The position numbers were made by a program, and so were the translations under genes. Shown here in pieces: positions 8,172 to 16,318 of a DNA stretch of 64,000 bases (position 1 is its first letter; the number at the start of each line of letters is the position of its first letter). The notes beneath the pieces were generated by a model that had not been told where the DNA came from, did not search any database, and saw only the letters and a list, made by a program, of their open reading frames with translations. The stretch is from an uncultured Clostridium sp. (GTDB lineage: Bacteria > Bacillota > Clostridia > Clostridiales > Clostridiaceae): assembly GCA_900547475.1 (NCBI GenBank), contig URGW01000013.1, positions 1 to 64,000 of the forward strand, read 5' to 3'.

Positions 8172-10319
8172 CTATTCTCCTATTCCACTCTTTTTAATAC
8201 TTTCTGAAAATCCTTGTGAAAGTTTATTAATTGGTTTCTTAAGGAATACTGAAATAATCATAAATATTACTGCATATATTGAAAGTACAATAATATCCTT
8301 AATTAAAACACTCTGAACAACTCCACCTATAGCTTCTCTTGCAAATGAAATTGCATAAGTAAATGGTAAAAATGGGTTTATTACTTGGAAGAACTTTGGT
8401 GTTAATTGAATTGGGAAAGTTCCTCCTGAACCACCTATTTGTATTACTAATAATACAATTCCTAAAACCTTACCTACGTTTCCAAATACAGAGCATAATG
8501 AATAAACAATAAATGTAAATATAATACTTGTAAATACACTACCCAATACAAATAATAGTGGATTTACACAATAAATTTTCAAGACATATAAGTCTCCTAT
8601 AGATACTATTAATGCTTGCACTATTGATATACTTAAAAATAATAATAATTTTCCGAAATATTGTGATGTAGCTGAATAATCCCCATGTGCCTCTACTGTT
8701 AACATTGAAGCTAGTAATAATAATCCTACCCATAATGATAATACAGTATAAAACGGAGTCATTCCTGTCCCATAATTACCCATTGAGAATAATGTGTTTG
8801 TTACTATTTCAACTGGATTTGTAAGGAAATCACTTCTCTTTTGAACATCACTCTTTAATAGATTTACTATATCTTGTAAGTCAGTGTTTTCCTTTATTCC
8901 TTCAACCTTGCTTATTAATTCATTAATCATATTTTCGGCTTCTGGAAGCTTCTCTTTTACAAAATCTATTCCTTCTATACCTTTATCTGCTCCTTGATAT
9001 ACAGTAGTTAATAATTCACTAACTTGCGGTAATTTTTCTTCTGCTTCACTTAATATAGACATAGCATTATCTGCTACAGTATATGCACTATCAAAAATAG
9101 TATTTATTTTTCCTAATATCTCTGAATCAAAATTATTATAAATATCATTACTTATATTGCTAATGTCATTTGAAAAGGCTAATATGTTATTTAATAATGA
9201 TAAATTTGGCTGTTCTCCATTAGCTATACCATCTTTAACAGTATTTAACGCAGTAATAGCTGAATCAATTTTACTACTAATTGTTTGTAGTTTACTTATT
9301 ATATTATCAAGTTTACCTGGACTAAATTTATTCATAGTTTCAAGAATATTAATTAATGAATCATTAACCTTATTTATGGTATTTAATTTGTTAAGTAAAC
9401 TTTCTATCATAGCCGGTACATTTTCTGAACCAGCATTTATTGCATCTATCAATGCACTTGTGTATTTTGATACGTCATTAGATATATCATTTAATATCTT
9501 TATATCATTTTTAATTATTGGAGCTATATTATTTAAACTACTTTTTGAAGTACTTAAAAACTCCTTTACTTCTCCACTTAAATTTTGAGCATTTTCAACT
9601 GTTTCTTTTATCATAGGAATATCTTCTTGAATTCCTGAAACTAATGTTTTAAGCTGCCCTGCTCCTTGATCAGCTAGATTAACAGTATCATTAATATTTC
9701 CAAAGTTCCCTTGAACATCTAATAATGCATTATAAATTGTAGTTATTTTAGGAATTTGATTTTCAAGCTCTATTCCTACATCATTTGCTAATCCAAATAT
9801 TGTATCACTTACAGTACTAACTATCGCTTTGCTTATCTTTTCTTGAACTGCAGTAGCCCCTTTATCAGTAAGCTTAGGTGCAATAGCGTTTATCTTCTCA
9901 TTAACTGTATAAATTATTTCACCTTTTTCTATATCATCTGTTACAATAGATGTTAAATTCTTAGAAAAATTTTCTGGTATTGTGATCATGGCATAGTATT
10001 TTCCCTCTTCAACCATTTTATTTGCTTCTTCTTCACTAACAAACTGCCACCCCATCTGTTTGTTATCTTTCAATTCATCAACAACAGTATCTCCTAAATT
10101 TATATCTTCTCCATTTAAAGTTGCTCCCAAATCCTTATTAACTACACCAATTTTTATTCCACTTGTTGCTGACTCTGCATATGGATCCCAGGATGCTTTG
10201 ATATTAAACCAAGCATATAAAGAAGGTAATATACATAATGCTACTACAACAATAAGAGCTCCATAATTTGTAAATATATTTTTTAAATCTTTTTTAAAAA
10301 TTTCAAATGCACCCTTCAT
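8172..10319 (-). CDS. YhgE/Pip family membrane protein (ABC-2-like)
   Basis: 715 aa from the ATG at 10319, which has AAAGGAG 7 bp upstream; an in-frame extension of 23 residues upstream lacks a ribosome site. One N-terminal helix (~20-40), the typical YhgE N-terminal block (SWDPYAESATSGIKIGVVNKDLG, split by family positions), a long ~400-residue extracytoplasmic coiled-coil-rich region, and about five C-terminal helices of the ABC-2 permease type including GGSGGTFPIQLTP. Pip was defined as a Lactococcus phage infection protein; relatives such as EsaA belong to type VII secretion. No other type VII genes are nearby, so substrate or role is unknown. Monocistronic. Confidence 0.88.
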   Translation of the reverse strand: MKGAFEIFKKDLKNIFTNYGALIVVVALCILPSLYAWFNIKASWDPYAESATSGIKIGVVNKDLGATLNGEDINLGDTVVDELKDNKQMGWQFVSEEEANKMVEEGKYYAMITIPENFSKNLTSIVTDDIEKGEIIYTVNEKINAIAPKLTDKGATAVQEKISKAIVSTVSDTIFGLANDVGIELENQIPKITTIYNALLDVQGNFGNINDTVNLADQGAGQLKTLVSGIQEDIPMIKETVENAQNLSGEVKEFLSTSKSSLNNIAPIIKNDIKILNDISNDVSKYTSALIDAINAGSENVPAMIESLLNKLNTINKVNDSLINILETMNKFSPGKLDNIISKLQTISSKIDSAITALNTVKDGIANGEQPNLSLLNNILAFSNDISNISNDIYNNFDSEILGKINTIFDSAYTVADNAMSILSEAEEKLPQVSELLTTVYQGADKGIEGIDFVKEKLPEAENMINELISKVEGIKENTDLQDIVNLLKSDVQKRSDFLTNPVEIVTNTLFSMGNYGTGMTPFYTVLSLWVGLLLLASMLTVEAHGDYSATSQYFGKLLLFLSISIVQALIVSIGDLYVLKIYCVNPLLFVLGSVFTSIIFTFIVYSLCSVFGNVGKVLGIVLLVIQIGGSGGTFPIQLTPKFFQVINPFLPFTYAISFAREAIGGVVQSVLIKDIIVLSIYAVIFMIISVFLKKPINKLSQGFSESIKKSGIGE

Positions 10320-10603
10320 TTTTCTACTCCTTTGACCTTTACTTACTTTCGAATAAATATATATTATCATTTTGGTACTAAAATTCAAGTTTTAGTTTTA
10401 TGCTGTTTTTCTTCTTTTTTTACTATTAATCATCATTTTTCTAATTATTAAAACGTTTTTTCTATGCTTAAATAAAAAATTTTTTTAATAAAATTTAAAC
10501 ACGCTATTAACATTTTATTCATCTTTTTATCTCCATTTTTTATTCTACTTTTGTTTTTCACCTTTTTTAAATTAATATACTATATTAAATTTATCAGTTT
10601 ACT
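10320..10603. other. Intergenic region left of the transposon
   Basis: About 280 bp of A/T-rich sequence with no ORF, RNA or convincing hairpin. It is the 5' region of the YhgE gene and, before insertion of the transposon, continued into the upstream region of the DEAD-box helicase gene. Confidence 0.5.
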
Positions 10604-10611
10604 AATAAATT
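10604..10611. repeat. Left target-site duplication AATAAATT
   Basis: AATAAATT directly precedes the left inverted repeat and recurs exactly at 15026-15033 after the right one. Eight base pairs is the duplication size typical of the IS1595 family. Confidence 0.9.
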
Positions 10612-10639
10612 GGCTTTGTTTTAAAATAGTGTTGAAATT
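10612..10639. repeat. Left terminal inverted repeat
   Basis: Matches the right repeat (14998-15025) at 25 of 28 positions; the three mismatches fall in the central six bases. Confidence 0.9.
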
Positions 10640-10649
10640 AGCATAACAT

Positions 10650-10677
10650 AATAGGATGTCCATTTGGACATCCTATT
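10650..10677. other. Perfect hairpin inside the transposon's left end
   Basis: 12-bp perfect stem AATAGGATGTCC / GGACATCCTATT with a 4-nt loop, 10 bp inside the left inverted repeat. There is no U-run on either side. It may block read-through into or out of the element. A similar hairpin follows the solo end at 44214. Confidence 0.7.
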
Positions 10678-10960
10678 TGAATCGCAATATATTAATATTG
10701 TTCACTTTATTATATTATAGCATTAACTTAATTTACACATTTCATTTAAAGTATTTTTGTTATTTCTTTAATACACATTTTCCCCATCGTAGTCGTACAA
10801 AGACAAAGTCATTCTTACAAGTATATTTATCTCTAGCTTAATTGGTTTTGGAAGTATTTATTTATCCTATTTTAATGTCTTTAGCATCATTTGTAGTTAT
10901 TTACTTTATTGTTGCAATAAACACATACAATAAAATCATTTCTAATTACTTATCAAATAT

Positions 10961-11012
10961 AAAAGAGGCTATCACATGAACAATTTTCAATTGGTATGCG
11001 ACATCCTCTTTC
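10961..11012 (-). terminator. Terminator of the erm-hflX unit
   Basis: Long imperfect hairpin on the minus strand, outer arms AAAGAGG / CCTCTTT, inner arms CAATT / AATTG, followed by TTATATTT. It lies 37 bp after the hflX stop. Confidence 0.7.
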
Positions 11013-11048
11013 ATTTATGCATTGTTTATATAGATACCTAGAATCACT

Positions 11049-12299
11049 CTAGATTATATATGACTGGTATTTAACATAATCCTCTTTACTACATTCTATA
11101 CTAAATAAAGTTCCTTCATTAGTATATTCAGTTTCTAGAACAGTTGAACTATCAATTATATAAGATGTCATTTTACCATCTTTATAAGGAACCATAACCT
11201 TACATTTTATATAATCCATAAATATATTTTTACATATAGATTCCAATAATTCTTCTATACCTATATATTTTTTAGCTGAAACCAGCATCCCTTCTATATT
11301 GAATGTATCTAATTCCATTAAATCAACTTTATTATATACATAAATCACAGGAATATTATCCGCCCCTATTTGATTTAATGTTTCATTTGTTACATTTATA
11401 TGATTTTCATAATTAGGATTAGATATATCAATCACATGAAGTAATAAGTCCGCATCACAAACTTCTTCTAGAGTAGACCTAAAAGCTTTTACTAAACTAT
11501 GAGGTAAATCCCCAACAAATCCCACTGTATCTGATAATAAAAAAGATTTATTATTATCTAATTTTATATTTCTAACATAAGTTTCTAAAGTTGCAAATAG
11601 CATATTTTTTTCAAATACTTTTTTATCTTCATCATTTATAAACTTCTCTACTAAAGCATTCATAACAGATGACTTACCAGCATTTGTATATCCTACTAAA
11701 GCTACATTAGGAATATTAGATTTTTTCCTTTTACTTTTTTGTACTTCTCTTTGATTTTTTAATACTTCAAGCTCTTTATTTAAATTAGCAATTTTATCTT
11801 CTATTCTTCTACGGTCTAATTCTAATTTTGTTTCTCCTGCGCCTCTGTTTTTAGTCCCTACTCCACCACTTTGACGACCTAAATCTTCATTTGAACCAAC
11901 TAATCTTGGTAATTCATATTGGAGCTTCGCAACCTCTACTTGTAATTTAGATTCTCTTGTTTTTGCTCTATTTGCAAAGATATCTAATATTAACGCAGTT
12001 CTATCTATGACATTACAATTTATTTCTTCTTCAATATTTTTAACTTGTGACGCTGATAATTCATTATTAAATATAACTATATCTGCATTGTTTTCTTCTA
12101 CTAAATTTTTTAATTCATCTATCTTCCCACTACCCATATAAAAAGTAGAGTTAACTTTCTTTGAATTCTGCTTAATTTGACCAACAGTTTCTATTTTGCA
12201 AGCTAAGCATAAATTTTTTAATTCTTCCATAGATTCATCAAAATTATTTTTATTATTTATATTAATTCCTACAATTATTCCTTTTTTTATCATCTTCAT
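11049..12299 (-). CDS. hflX: HflX-family ribosome-associated GTPase, drug-inducible (HflXr-like)
   Basis: 416 aa. Complete HflX layout: N-terminal HflX domain with MGSGKIDELK (~55-64), NELSASQ (~80) and IDRTALILDIFA (~98-109), the linker GGVGTKNRGAGETKLE (~145), then a TRAFAC GTPase domain with G1 GYTNAGKS (203-210), G3 DTVGF (~255) and G4 NKVD (~325). HflX splits 70S ribosomes; the Listeria duplicate HflXr gives macrolide/lincosamide resistance. This copy lies inside a transposon, follows erm and has its own IRLR-type leader peptide, so I read it as a resistance gene and not the housekeeping hflX. ATG at 12299 or 12293; AGGAG suits either. Confidence 0.9.
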   Translation of the reverse strand: MKMIKKGIIVGININNKNNFDESMEELKNLCLACKIETVGQIKQNSKKVNSTFYMGSGKIDELKNLVEENNADIVIFNNELSASQVKNIEEEINCNVIDRTALILDIFANRAKTRESKLQVEVAKLQYELPRLVGSNEDLGRQSGGVGTKNRGAGETKLELDRRRIEDKIANLNKELEVLKNQREVQKSKRKKSNIPNVALVGYTNAGKSSVMNALVEKFINDEDKKVFEKNMLFATLETYVRNIKLDNNKSFLLSDTVGFVGDLPHSLVKAFRSTLEEVCDADLLLHVIDISNPNYENHINVTNETLNQIGADNIPVIYVYNKVDLMELDTFNIEGMLVSAKKYIGIEELLESICKNIFMDYIKCKVMVPYKDGKMTSYIIDSSTVLETEYTNEGTLFSIECSKEDYVKYQSYII

Positions 12300-12339
12300 A
12301 ATCTCCTGTAATTTTATATTTAAATATTAACTTTAAATA

Positions 12340-12396
12340 TCACGGGATTATGACTCTTTATTAAATTAAGATAATAGCCACAACCCGTGACTTATC
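12340..12396 (-). promoter_or_regulatory. Translational attenuator between leader peptide and hflX
   Basis: Two mutually exclusive hairpins on the minus strand. One pairs the leader-stop region GATAA with TTATC (12370-12396). The other pairs TCACGGG (12390-12384) with CCCGTGA (12346-12340), just upstream of the hflX ribosome site. They share bases, as in erm-type attenuators where a ribosome stalled on the leader shifts the fold. Confidence 0.65.
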
Positions 12397-12436
12397 CTCT
12401 TAATCTTATTGACGCTATTCCACCATTCATAATCAT
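12392..12436 (-). CDS. Leader peptide of hflX, MIMNGGIASIRLRG
   Basis: 14 codons plus TAA, preceded by TTAGGAGGTG. The peptide is MIMNGGIASIRLRG, identical to the erm leader except for the last residue. It contains IRLR, a known macrolide-dependent stalling motif class of erm leaders. Too short for ordinary gene finders. Confidence 0.85.
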   Translation of the reverse strand: MIMNGGIASIRLRG

Positions 12437-12467
12437 TTTAACACCTCCTAATTTAAATCTACTATTA

Positions 12468-13241
12468 CTAATCTATCTTTTGTTTATATCTAAATAACTG
12501 TATCCAATCATTATAAGAAACTTCACTAATATTATTAAGATTTATACCTAGGTATTTAATTACTGCATGAATTTGATTTTTTGTAAATACATCTCTTAAG
12601 TTATTAATAGACTTAGATATAAAACTTGTATATTCATTCCATTCATCTTTAGATATATCATATTTATATTTTCTTTTAAAATATACTAAGACGCAATCTA
12701 CACTAGGCATGGGATGGAAGTCTTCTCTATTAAAATAGTGCACTATCTTAATATCAAATTTAGTTTTTAAAAGTAATGATAATTTACTCTCTCTAGGTAT
12801 TCCCATAAATCTTTTTGCGGAACCTTTCTCCATAACTAGCCACATATCAGTTGGTGAATTTAACTCTTCTAATAATAATTTCTTAATAATCTTTGTTGTT
12901 ATATAAAAAGGAATATTAGAAAATACCTTATATTCTCTTTTTTTAGGTAATTTCCAATTTAAAAAATCTTTATTAATAAGAGTAACATTATTTTTACTTT
13001 TAAATTTATTTATTAAATTTCCATATAAACTTCTATCTAGTTCTATAGCTGTAACCCAATAACTTTTTTCACATAAAGCTTCTGTTATATGACCTTTTCC
13101 TGGTCCAATTTCAATAACAAAATCATTTTTGGATATATTTGTTTTTTTTATTAATTTATATATAGTATTTTTACTAGTAATAAAATTTTGCGATACACTA
13201 ATATCAACTTTTCCTCTATAATTATTACTTTTAGCTTTCAT
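12468..13241 (-). CDS. erm: Erm 23S rRNA (adenine-N6)-dimethyltransferase, Erm(Q)-like
   Basis: 257 aa, the length I recall for Erm(Q) of Clostridium perfringens. N-terminal ISVSQNFITSK, SAM motif I FVIEIGPGKGHITEAL (~42-57), acidic loop AIELDRS (~65), motif IV SNIPFYIT (108-115) and the C-terminal helical domain. Erm enzymes dimethylate A2058 of 23S rRNA, giving MLS-B resistance. The start ATG at 13241 has AAGGAG 7 bp upstream. Preceded by leader peptide MIMNGGIASIRLRR with an attenuating hairpin and followed 31 bp later by the hflX leader, so the two resistance genes probably form one transcript. The Erm class needs an identity check. Confidence 0.93.
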   Translation of the reverse strand: MKAKSNNYRGKVDISVSQNFITSKNTIYKLIKKTNISKNDFVIEIGPGKGHITEALCEKSYWVTAIELDRSLYGNLINKFKSKNNVTLINKDFLNWKLPKKREYKVFSNIPFYITTKIIKKLLLEELNSPTDMWLVMEKGSAKRFMGIPRESKLSLLLKTKFDIKIVHYFNREDFHPMPSVDCVLVYFKRKYKYDISKDEWNEYTSFISKSINNLRDVFTKNQIHAVIKYLGINLNNISEVSYNDWIQLFRYKQKID

Positions 13242-13294
13242 TCATAATCTCCTTAATTCACTATTTTTATGACATTATATTAAATTTGTTTAAC

Positions 13295-13318
13295 GATAGC
13301 CACAACTCGTGCGCTATC
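13295..13318 (-). promoter_or_regulatory. Attenuator hairpin overlapping the erm leader stop
   Basis: GATAGC / GCTATC stem on the minus strand enclosing CACGAGTTGTG and including the leader's stop codon. A close relative of the sequence after the hflX leader (both contain GTTGTGGCTAT), showing that the whole leader-attenuator cassette was duplicated. Confidence 0.6.
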
Positions 13319-13358
13319 TTCTTAATCTTATTGACGCTATTCCACCATTCATAATCAT
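13314..13358 (-). CDS. Leader peptide of erm, MIMNGGIASIRLRR
   Basis: 14 codons plus TAG, preceded by TAGGAGGAAATAAA. IRLR motif at residues 10-13 as in macrolide-responsive erm leaders. 72 bp downstream lies the erm ribosome site. Confidence 0.88.
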   Translation of the reverse strand: MIMNGGIASIRLRR

Positions 13359-13523
13359 TTTATTTCCTCCTATTTTTCATATAATAAGCTTTAAATATTT
13401 GTTTATAATTTTTGCATCTTTATTAAGTAGTTATTTTCAAACGAAGATATTTTTAAATTTTTTCATTATTTATACTCTCTATGTTAACTATTAATATTAA
13501 ATAGCGCAGAGCTATAACATTAT

Positions 13524-13562
13524 AAAAAATCCCCTAGAATATAAGTCGATATTCCAGGGGAT
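13524..13562 (-). terminator. Terminator in the erm-hflX leader region (possible transcription attenuator)
   Basis: On the minus strand the stem is ATCCCCT-g-GAATAT / ATATTC-t-AGGGGAT (13529-13562), followed by TTTTTT. It lies after the 23-codon leader and before the erm leader, with no convincing second promoter in between, so transcripts must read through it to reach erm. The segment CTCCTGGG (13607-13600) inside the leader ORF can pair, with wobbles, to the 3' arm, a possible antiterminator. Confidence 0.75.
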
Positions 13563-13584
13563 TTGTATATTAAGCATATGCTAT

Positions 13585-13656
13585 CTAATTTATAATATAC
13601 CCAGGAGTAATGTATATTTTTTTTAATTTATTAAGCATTATATATAAATTTTTCAT
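13585..13656 (-). CDS. Short leader ORF upstream of the erm attenuator
   Basis: 23 codons (MKNLYIMLNKLKKIY...ends ITPGYIIN) with AAAGGAG 8 bp before the ATG. It begins about 27 bp after the predicted transcription start and ends 23 bp before a strong terminator, a classic ribosome-mediated transcription attenuation layout. It is not an IRLR-type peptide. Function inferred from position only. Confidence 0.6.
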   Translation of the reverse strand: MKNLYIMLNKLKKIYITPGYIIN

Positions 13657-13689
13657 AACTACAACTCCTTTCATATTTTAATGTATTTA

Positions 13690-13718
13690 ATAATACCATA
13701 AACTATATTTACTGTAAA
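13690..13718 (-). promoter_or_regulatory. Promoter of the erm-hflX resistance unit
   Basis: TTTACA (13713-13718) and TATTAT (13690-13695) on the minus strand with exactly 17 bp between, placing the start near 13683, just upstream of the 23-codon leader. Confidence 0.75.
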
Positions 13719-13773
13719 GCACTCCGATTCACTTCTAGCAAAATCACAATATACTTTATAGATAAAATAAAAA

Positions 13774-13792
13774 ATAGGAGCTATGCTCCTAT
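13774..13792 (-). terminator. Terminator after the transposase
   Basis: 8-bp stem ATAGGAGC / GCTCCTAT, 3-nt loop, then TTTTTTATTTT on the minus strand. It isolates the transposase transcript from the resistance unit. Confidence 0.85.
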
Positions 13793-13880
13793 CCTTTTGC
13801 TTCGCAATATTAAACAATTGTTCATCAATCATTATATTTATTGTACACTAAAAATAGTAAAATTAAAACAAATTTTACCT

Positions 13881-14936
13881 TTATACATATATTGGTCTTC
13901 TAATCTTAAAATCCTTTATTAAAGATACAGAATGTGTTGAATTAGCATGAATAAAGAACTTTTTAGGTTTATTCCTTTCCATTTCTGTTTTAAATAATTG
14001 GGTCCATTTATACCAAAATAGGTAGTTTGTTAGGAACTTGGTTGAAACACCATTAAACTTTCTTATCCATCTTTTTAAGCTACTATGAAAAGCATTGACT
14101 CTTTGAATATTATAAATATCCACAGTTTTTCTCCCGCCCCTAATTTGATGTAATTCAAAATTATGTTGAGCCGCAAATGGGATATAACTCCTATGTTTAT
14201 CAGTACATAAAATAGAATTTTCTTCAACAACCTCTGATAAAGCCCTATTTATATCAGTACAGTTAGGTCTGCCATCACATATTAAACCAGTATATATATT
14301 TCCTAATCTATCTACACCACATAATACACAGGCAAATTCCTTTGATATACCTCTTGTATTTATTTCTTTACCACGCTTTCTTGATTCCCTTGGCATAGTA
14401 AAATTAGAGCTTTTGCTATGATTCCCTTTATAGCTAAGGGCAAAGTATGTCTCATCGAGTTCAATAACACCCTCAAGAGAGCCGTAGCCAATAAATTTTC
14501 TAATAGCGTCTATAATTTTATGTCTCCAAAAGAAAGCTGTTGCAATATTAATCTCAACAATTTCGGCACATTGCCTAATAGTGTTACCATTTATCATACA
14601 TTGAGCATATAGTAGCCATTTATCTAATCCCTTTTTACTACTTGAAACTGGGGATTTAGAAAAATCATTGAAAGTTTTTTTGCACTCTGGATTTTGGCAT
14701 TTATACCTTTGTTTAACGCCATTCTTACCATGATATTTTCCATACTTAGATATTTTATCATGATTGCAAAAAGGACAGCACTTCCCCTTGTTAAATCTAT
14801 TTTCAGCGATTTCTTCATTTATAGAGTTAGTTATTCCATTTGACATCAATACAGTCTTTAAAAAATCAAATACCTTCTCTTGCTCATATGTATTTAATTG
14901 TGAAACTTGTTGAATAACATTATTAACTCTTGGCAT
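13881..14936 (-). CDS. IS1595-family DDE transposase
   Basis: 351 aa. N-terminal zinc ribbon (CCPFCNHDKI...YKCQNPECKKTF, ~52-90), an HTH-like region (CAEIVEINIATAFFWRHKI), then the ISXO2-type DDE domain with IELDETYFA (first Asp), LCTDKHRSY (second Asp) and NAFHSSLKRWIRKF (the Asn/His/Glu region typical of IS1595). No stop or frameshift, so it looks active. AGGAGG upstream of the ATG. The right inverted repeat begins 62 bp upstream of its start, the left one more than 3 kb downstream beyond erm and hflX. Confidence 0.93.
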   Translation of the reverse strand: MPRVNNVIQQVSQLNTYEQEKVFDFLKTVLMSNGITNSINEEIAENRFNKGKCCPFCNHDKISKYGKYHGKNGVKQRYKCQNPECKKTFNDFSKSPVSSSKKGLDKWLLYAQCMINGNTIRQCAEIVEINIATAFFWRHKIIDAIRKFIGYGSLEGVIELDETYFALSYKGNHSKSSNFTMPRESRKRGKEINTRGISKEFACVLCGVDRLGNIYTGLICDGRPNCTDINRALSEVVEENSILCTDKHRSYIPFAAQHNFELHQIRGGRKTVDIYNIQRVNAFHSSLKRWIRKFNGVSTKFLTNYLFWYKWTQLFKTEMERNKPKKFFIHANSTHSVSLIKDFKIRRPIYV

Positions 14937-14997
14937 AAAAAACCTCCTAAATAGTAGTTATATTATATATTATAACCATATTTATAGAGGTTAATCA

Positions 14998-15025
14998 AAT
15001 TTCAACAGTTTATTAAAACAAAGCC
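14998..15025. repeat. Right terminal inverted repeat
   Basis: Ends AAAACAAAGCC, the complement of the left end; 25 of 28 bases match. Confidence 0.9.
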
Positions 15026-15033
15026 AATAAATT
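15026..15033. repeat. Right target-site duplication AATAAATT
   Basis: Exact copy of 10604-10611. Confidence 0.9.
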
Positions 15034-15123
15034 TAAATTTATATGTATAAATTTCTATACTAAAATTATTTTTAGTGTATACTAATATAGATACTAAAAA
15101 ATACCGAGGAGAAAATAACGAAT

Positions 15124-16263
15124 ATGTCATTTAATGAACTTAATTTAAATTCAAATATAATAGAAGGTTTAAAACTTCAAGGAATAACTTCTCCAACAGA
15201 AGTGCAAAGCCTAACTATTCCAAAAGCATTAGAAAACTTAGACATTATTGCAGAATCACATACTGGTAGCGGAAAAACTTTAGCTTACATATGTCCTATT
15301 TTTCAAAAAATAAATATAGAAAAAAAAGAAATGCAAGCTATTATACTTGCTCCAACCCATGAATTAGTTATGCAAATTGATGCACAAATAAAGCTACTTT
15401 CAAAAAACTCAAATATGAATGTAACTTCACTTACTATAATGGGTGAATCTAATATTGAAAAACAAATCAAAAAACTTAAAGAAGTAAAACCACATATAAT
15501 AGTAGGTTCAGCAGGAAGAGTTCTTGATTTAATTAAAAAGAAAAAAATATCTGCTCACACTATAAAAACTATAGTTATGGATGAAGCTGATAGCTTATTA
15601 GCTAAAAATAAATCTACAATAATAAAAGATATAATAAAATCTACTATGAGAGATAGACAGCTTATGTTCTTCTCTGCAAGTATAAATAATACAGCATTAG
15701 AAATCTCTAAATCATTAGTTAAAGAAGTTCATATAGTAAAATCAGAGTCTAAATCAGTTCTAAACCCAAATATTTCTCATATGTTTATTACTTGTGAATT
15801 TAGAGATAGATTTGAAACTTTAAGAAAACTATTAGCCGCTGAAAGTCCTGAAAAAGCTATAGTATTTATTAACAATAGCACAGAACTTCAAAATATTAAT
15901 GAAAAGTTAGATTATCATAAAGTTAAATCTACAGCTATTTTCGGAAATGCTTCAAAAGAGCAAAGACAAAGATCAATAGAAGCTTTTAGAAATGGTAAGT
16001 TTAATGTTTTAGTTTCTTCTGACGTATCTGCTAGAGGTTTAGATATCCCAGAAGTAACTCATATTATAAGCATGGATTTCCCAGAAAATCCTGATGAATA
16101 TTTACACAGAGCTGGAAGAACAGCACGTGGAAACCTTTCAGGCTCTTCAATTTGTATAGGTACAAGACGTGACTTAGAAGCTATAAAAGCATACCAAAAA
16201 GCTTTTAAAATTAAATTCAAAGAAATGAAATTATATGGTGGTAACTTAATACCAGTTAAATAA
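15124..16263 (+). CDS. DEAD-box ATP-dependent RNA helicase (core only)
   Basis: 379 aa. Q motif region (GITSPTEVQ), Walker A SHTGSGKT (45-52), motif Ia APTHEL, motif II MDEADS (~152), motif III SAS (usually SAT), motif V SARGLDIPEV and motif VI HRAGRTARG. It lacks the RNA-binding C-terminal extension of CshA or DbpA, so it is a minimal helicase. Such proteins remodel RNA in ribosome assembly, decay or cold adaptation. GAGGAG precedes the ATG. Its upstream region now abuts the transposon's right end, about 90 bp from its start codon. Confidence 0.93.
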   Translation: MSFNELNLNSNIIEGLKLQGITSPTEVQSLTIPKALENLDIIAESHTGSGKTLAYICPIFQKINIEKKEMQAIILAPTHELVMQIDAQIKLLSKNSNMNVTSLTIMGESNIEKQIKKLKEVKPHIIVGSAGRVLDLIKKKKISAHTIKTIVMDEADSLLAKNKSTIIKDIIKSTMRDRQLMFFSASINNTALEISKSLVKEVHIVKSESKSVLNPNISHMFITCEFRDRFETLRKLLAAESPEKAIVFINNSTELQNINEKLDYHKVKSTAIFGNASKEQRQRSIEAFRNGKFNVLVSSDVSARGLDIPEVTHIISMDFPENPDEYLHRAGRTARGNLSGSSICIGTRRDLEAIKAYQKAFKIKFKEMKLYGGNLIPVK

Positions 16264-16270
16264 AAAATTT

Positions 16271-16318
16271 AATTCTTAGCTTCAGATAAAGTTAAACCTT
16301 CATTTGAAGCTAAGAATT
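16271..16318. terminator. Bidirectional terminator between helicase and histidine kinase
   Basis: 14-bp stem AATTCTTAGCTTCA / TGAAGCTAAGAATT between convergent genes, flanked by A and T runs. Confidence 0.8.

Larger units (their letters stand above)
10612..15025 (-). mobile_element. IS1595-type transposon carrying erm and hflX
   Basis: 4414-bp element. Left end GGCTTTGTTTTAA + 6 nt + GTTGAAATT (10612-10639); the right end, read inward on the minus strand (15025-14998), is GGCTTTGTTTTAA + 6 nt + GTTGAAATT, matching 25 of 28 bases. Both ends are flanked by the identical 8-bp AATAAATT. Inside, all on the minus strand, are the IS1595-type DDE transposase, a promoter/leader/terminator module, erm and hflX. 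The outer termini and target duplication show that the passenger genes moved with the transposase, not as a one-gene IS. It sits between the YhgE gene and the helicase gene without breaking either. Confidence 0.9.

Noticed and set aside
9157..9588. 143-aa plus-strand frame inside the YhgE gene
   Set aside because: Antisense to a clear coding region with normal codon pattern on the other strand; no ribosome site.
10656..10841. 61-aa plus-strand frame in the transposon's left arm
   Set aside because: Starts within the perfect hairpin, lacks a ribosome site and has a low-complexity composition.
13420..13475. Nine-codon ORF MKKFKNIFV on the minus strand between terminator and erm leader
   Set aside because: No convincing ribosome site; too short to call without expression data.
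13309..13494. 61-aa plus-strand frame opposite the erm leader
   Set aside because: Shadow of the leader/attenuator region; no ribosome site.
13360..13518. Second promoter directly before the erm leader
   Set aside because: TTGAAA is present but no -10 at 16-18 bp; other T/A-rich combinations have poor spacing. Cannot be excluded without start-site mapping.
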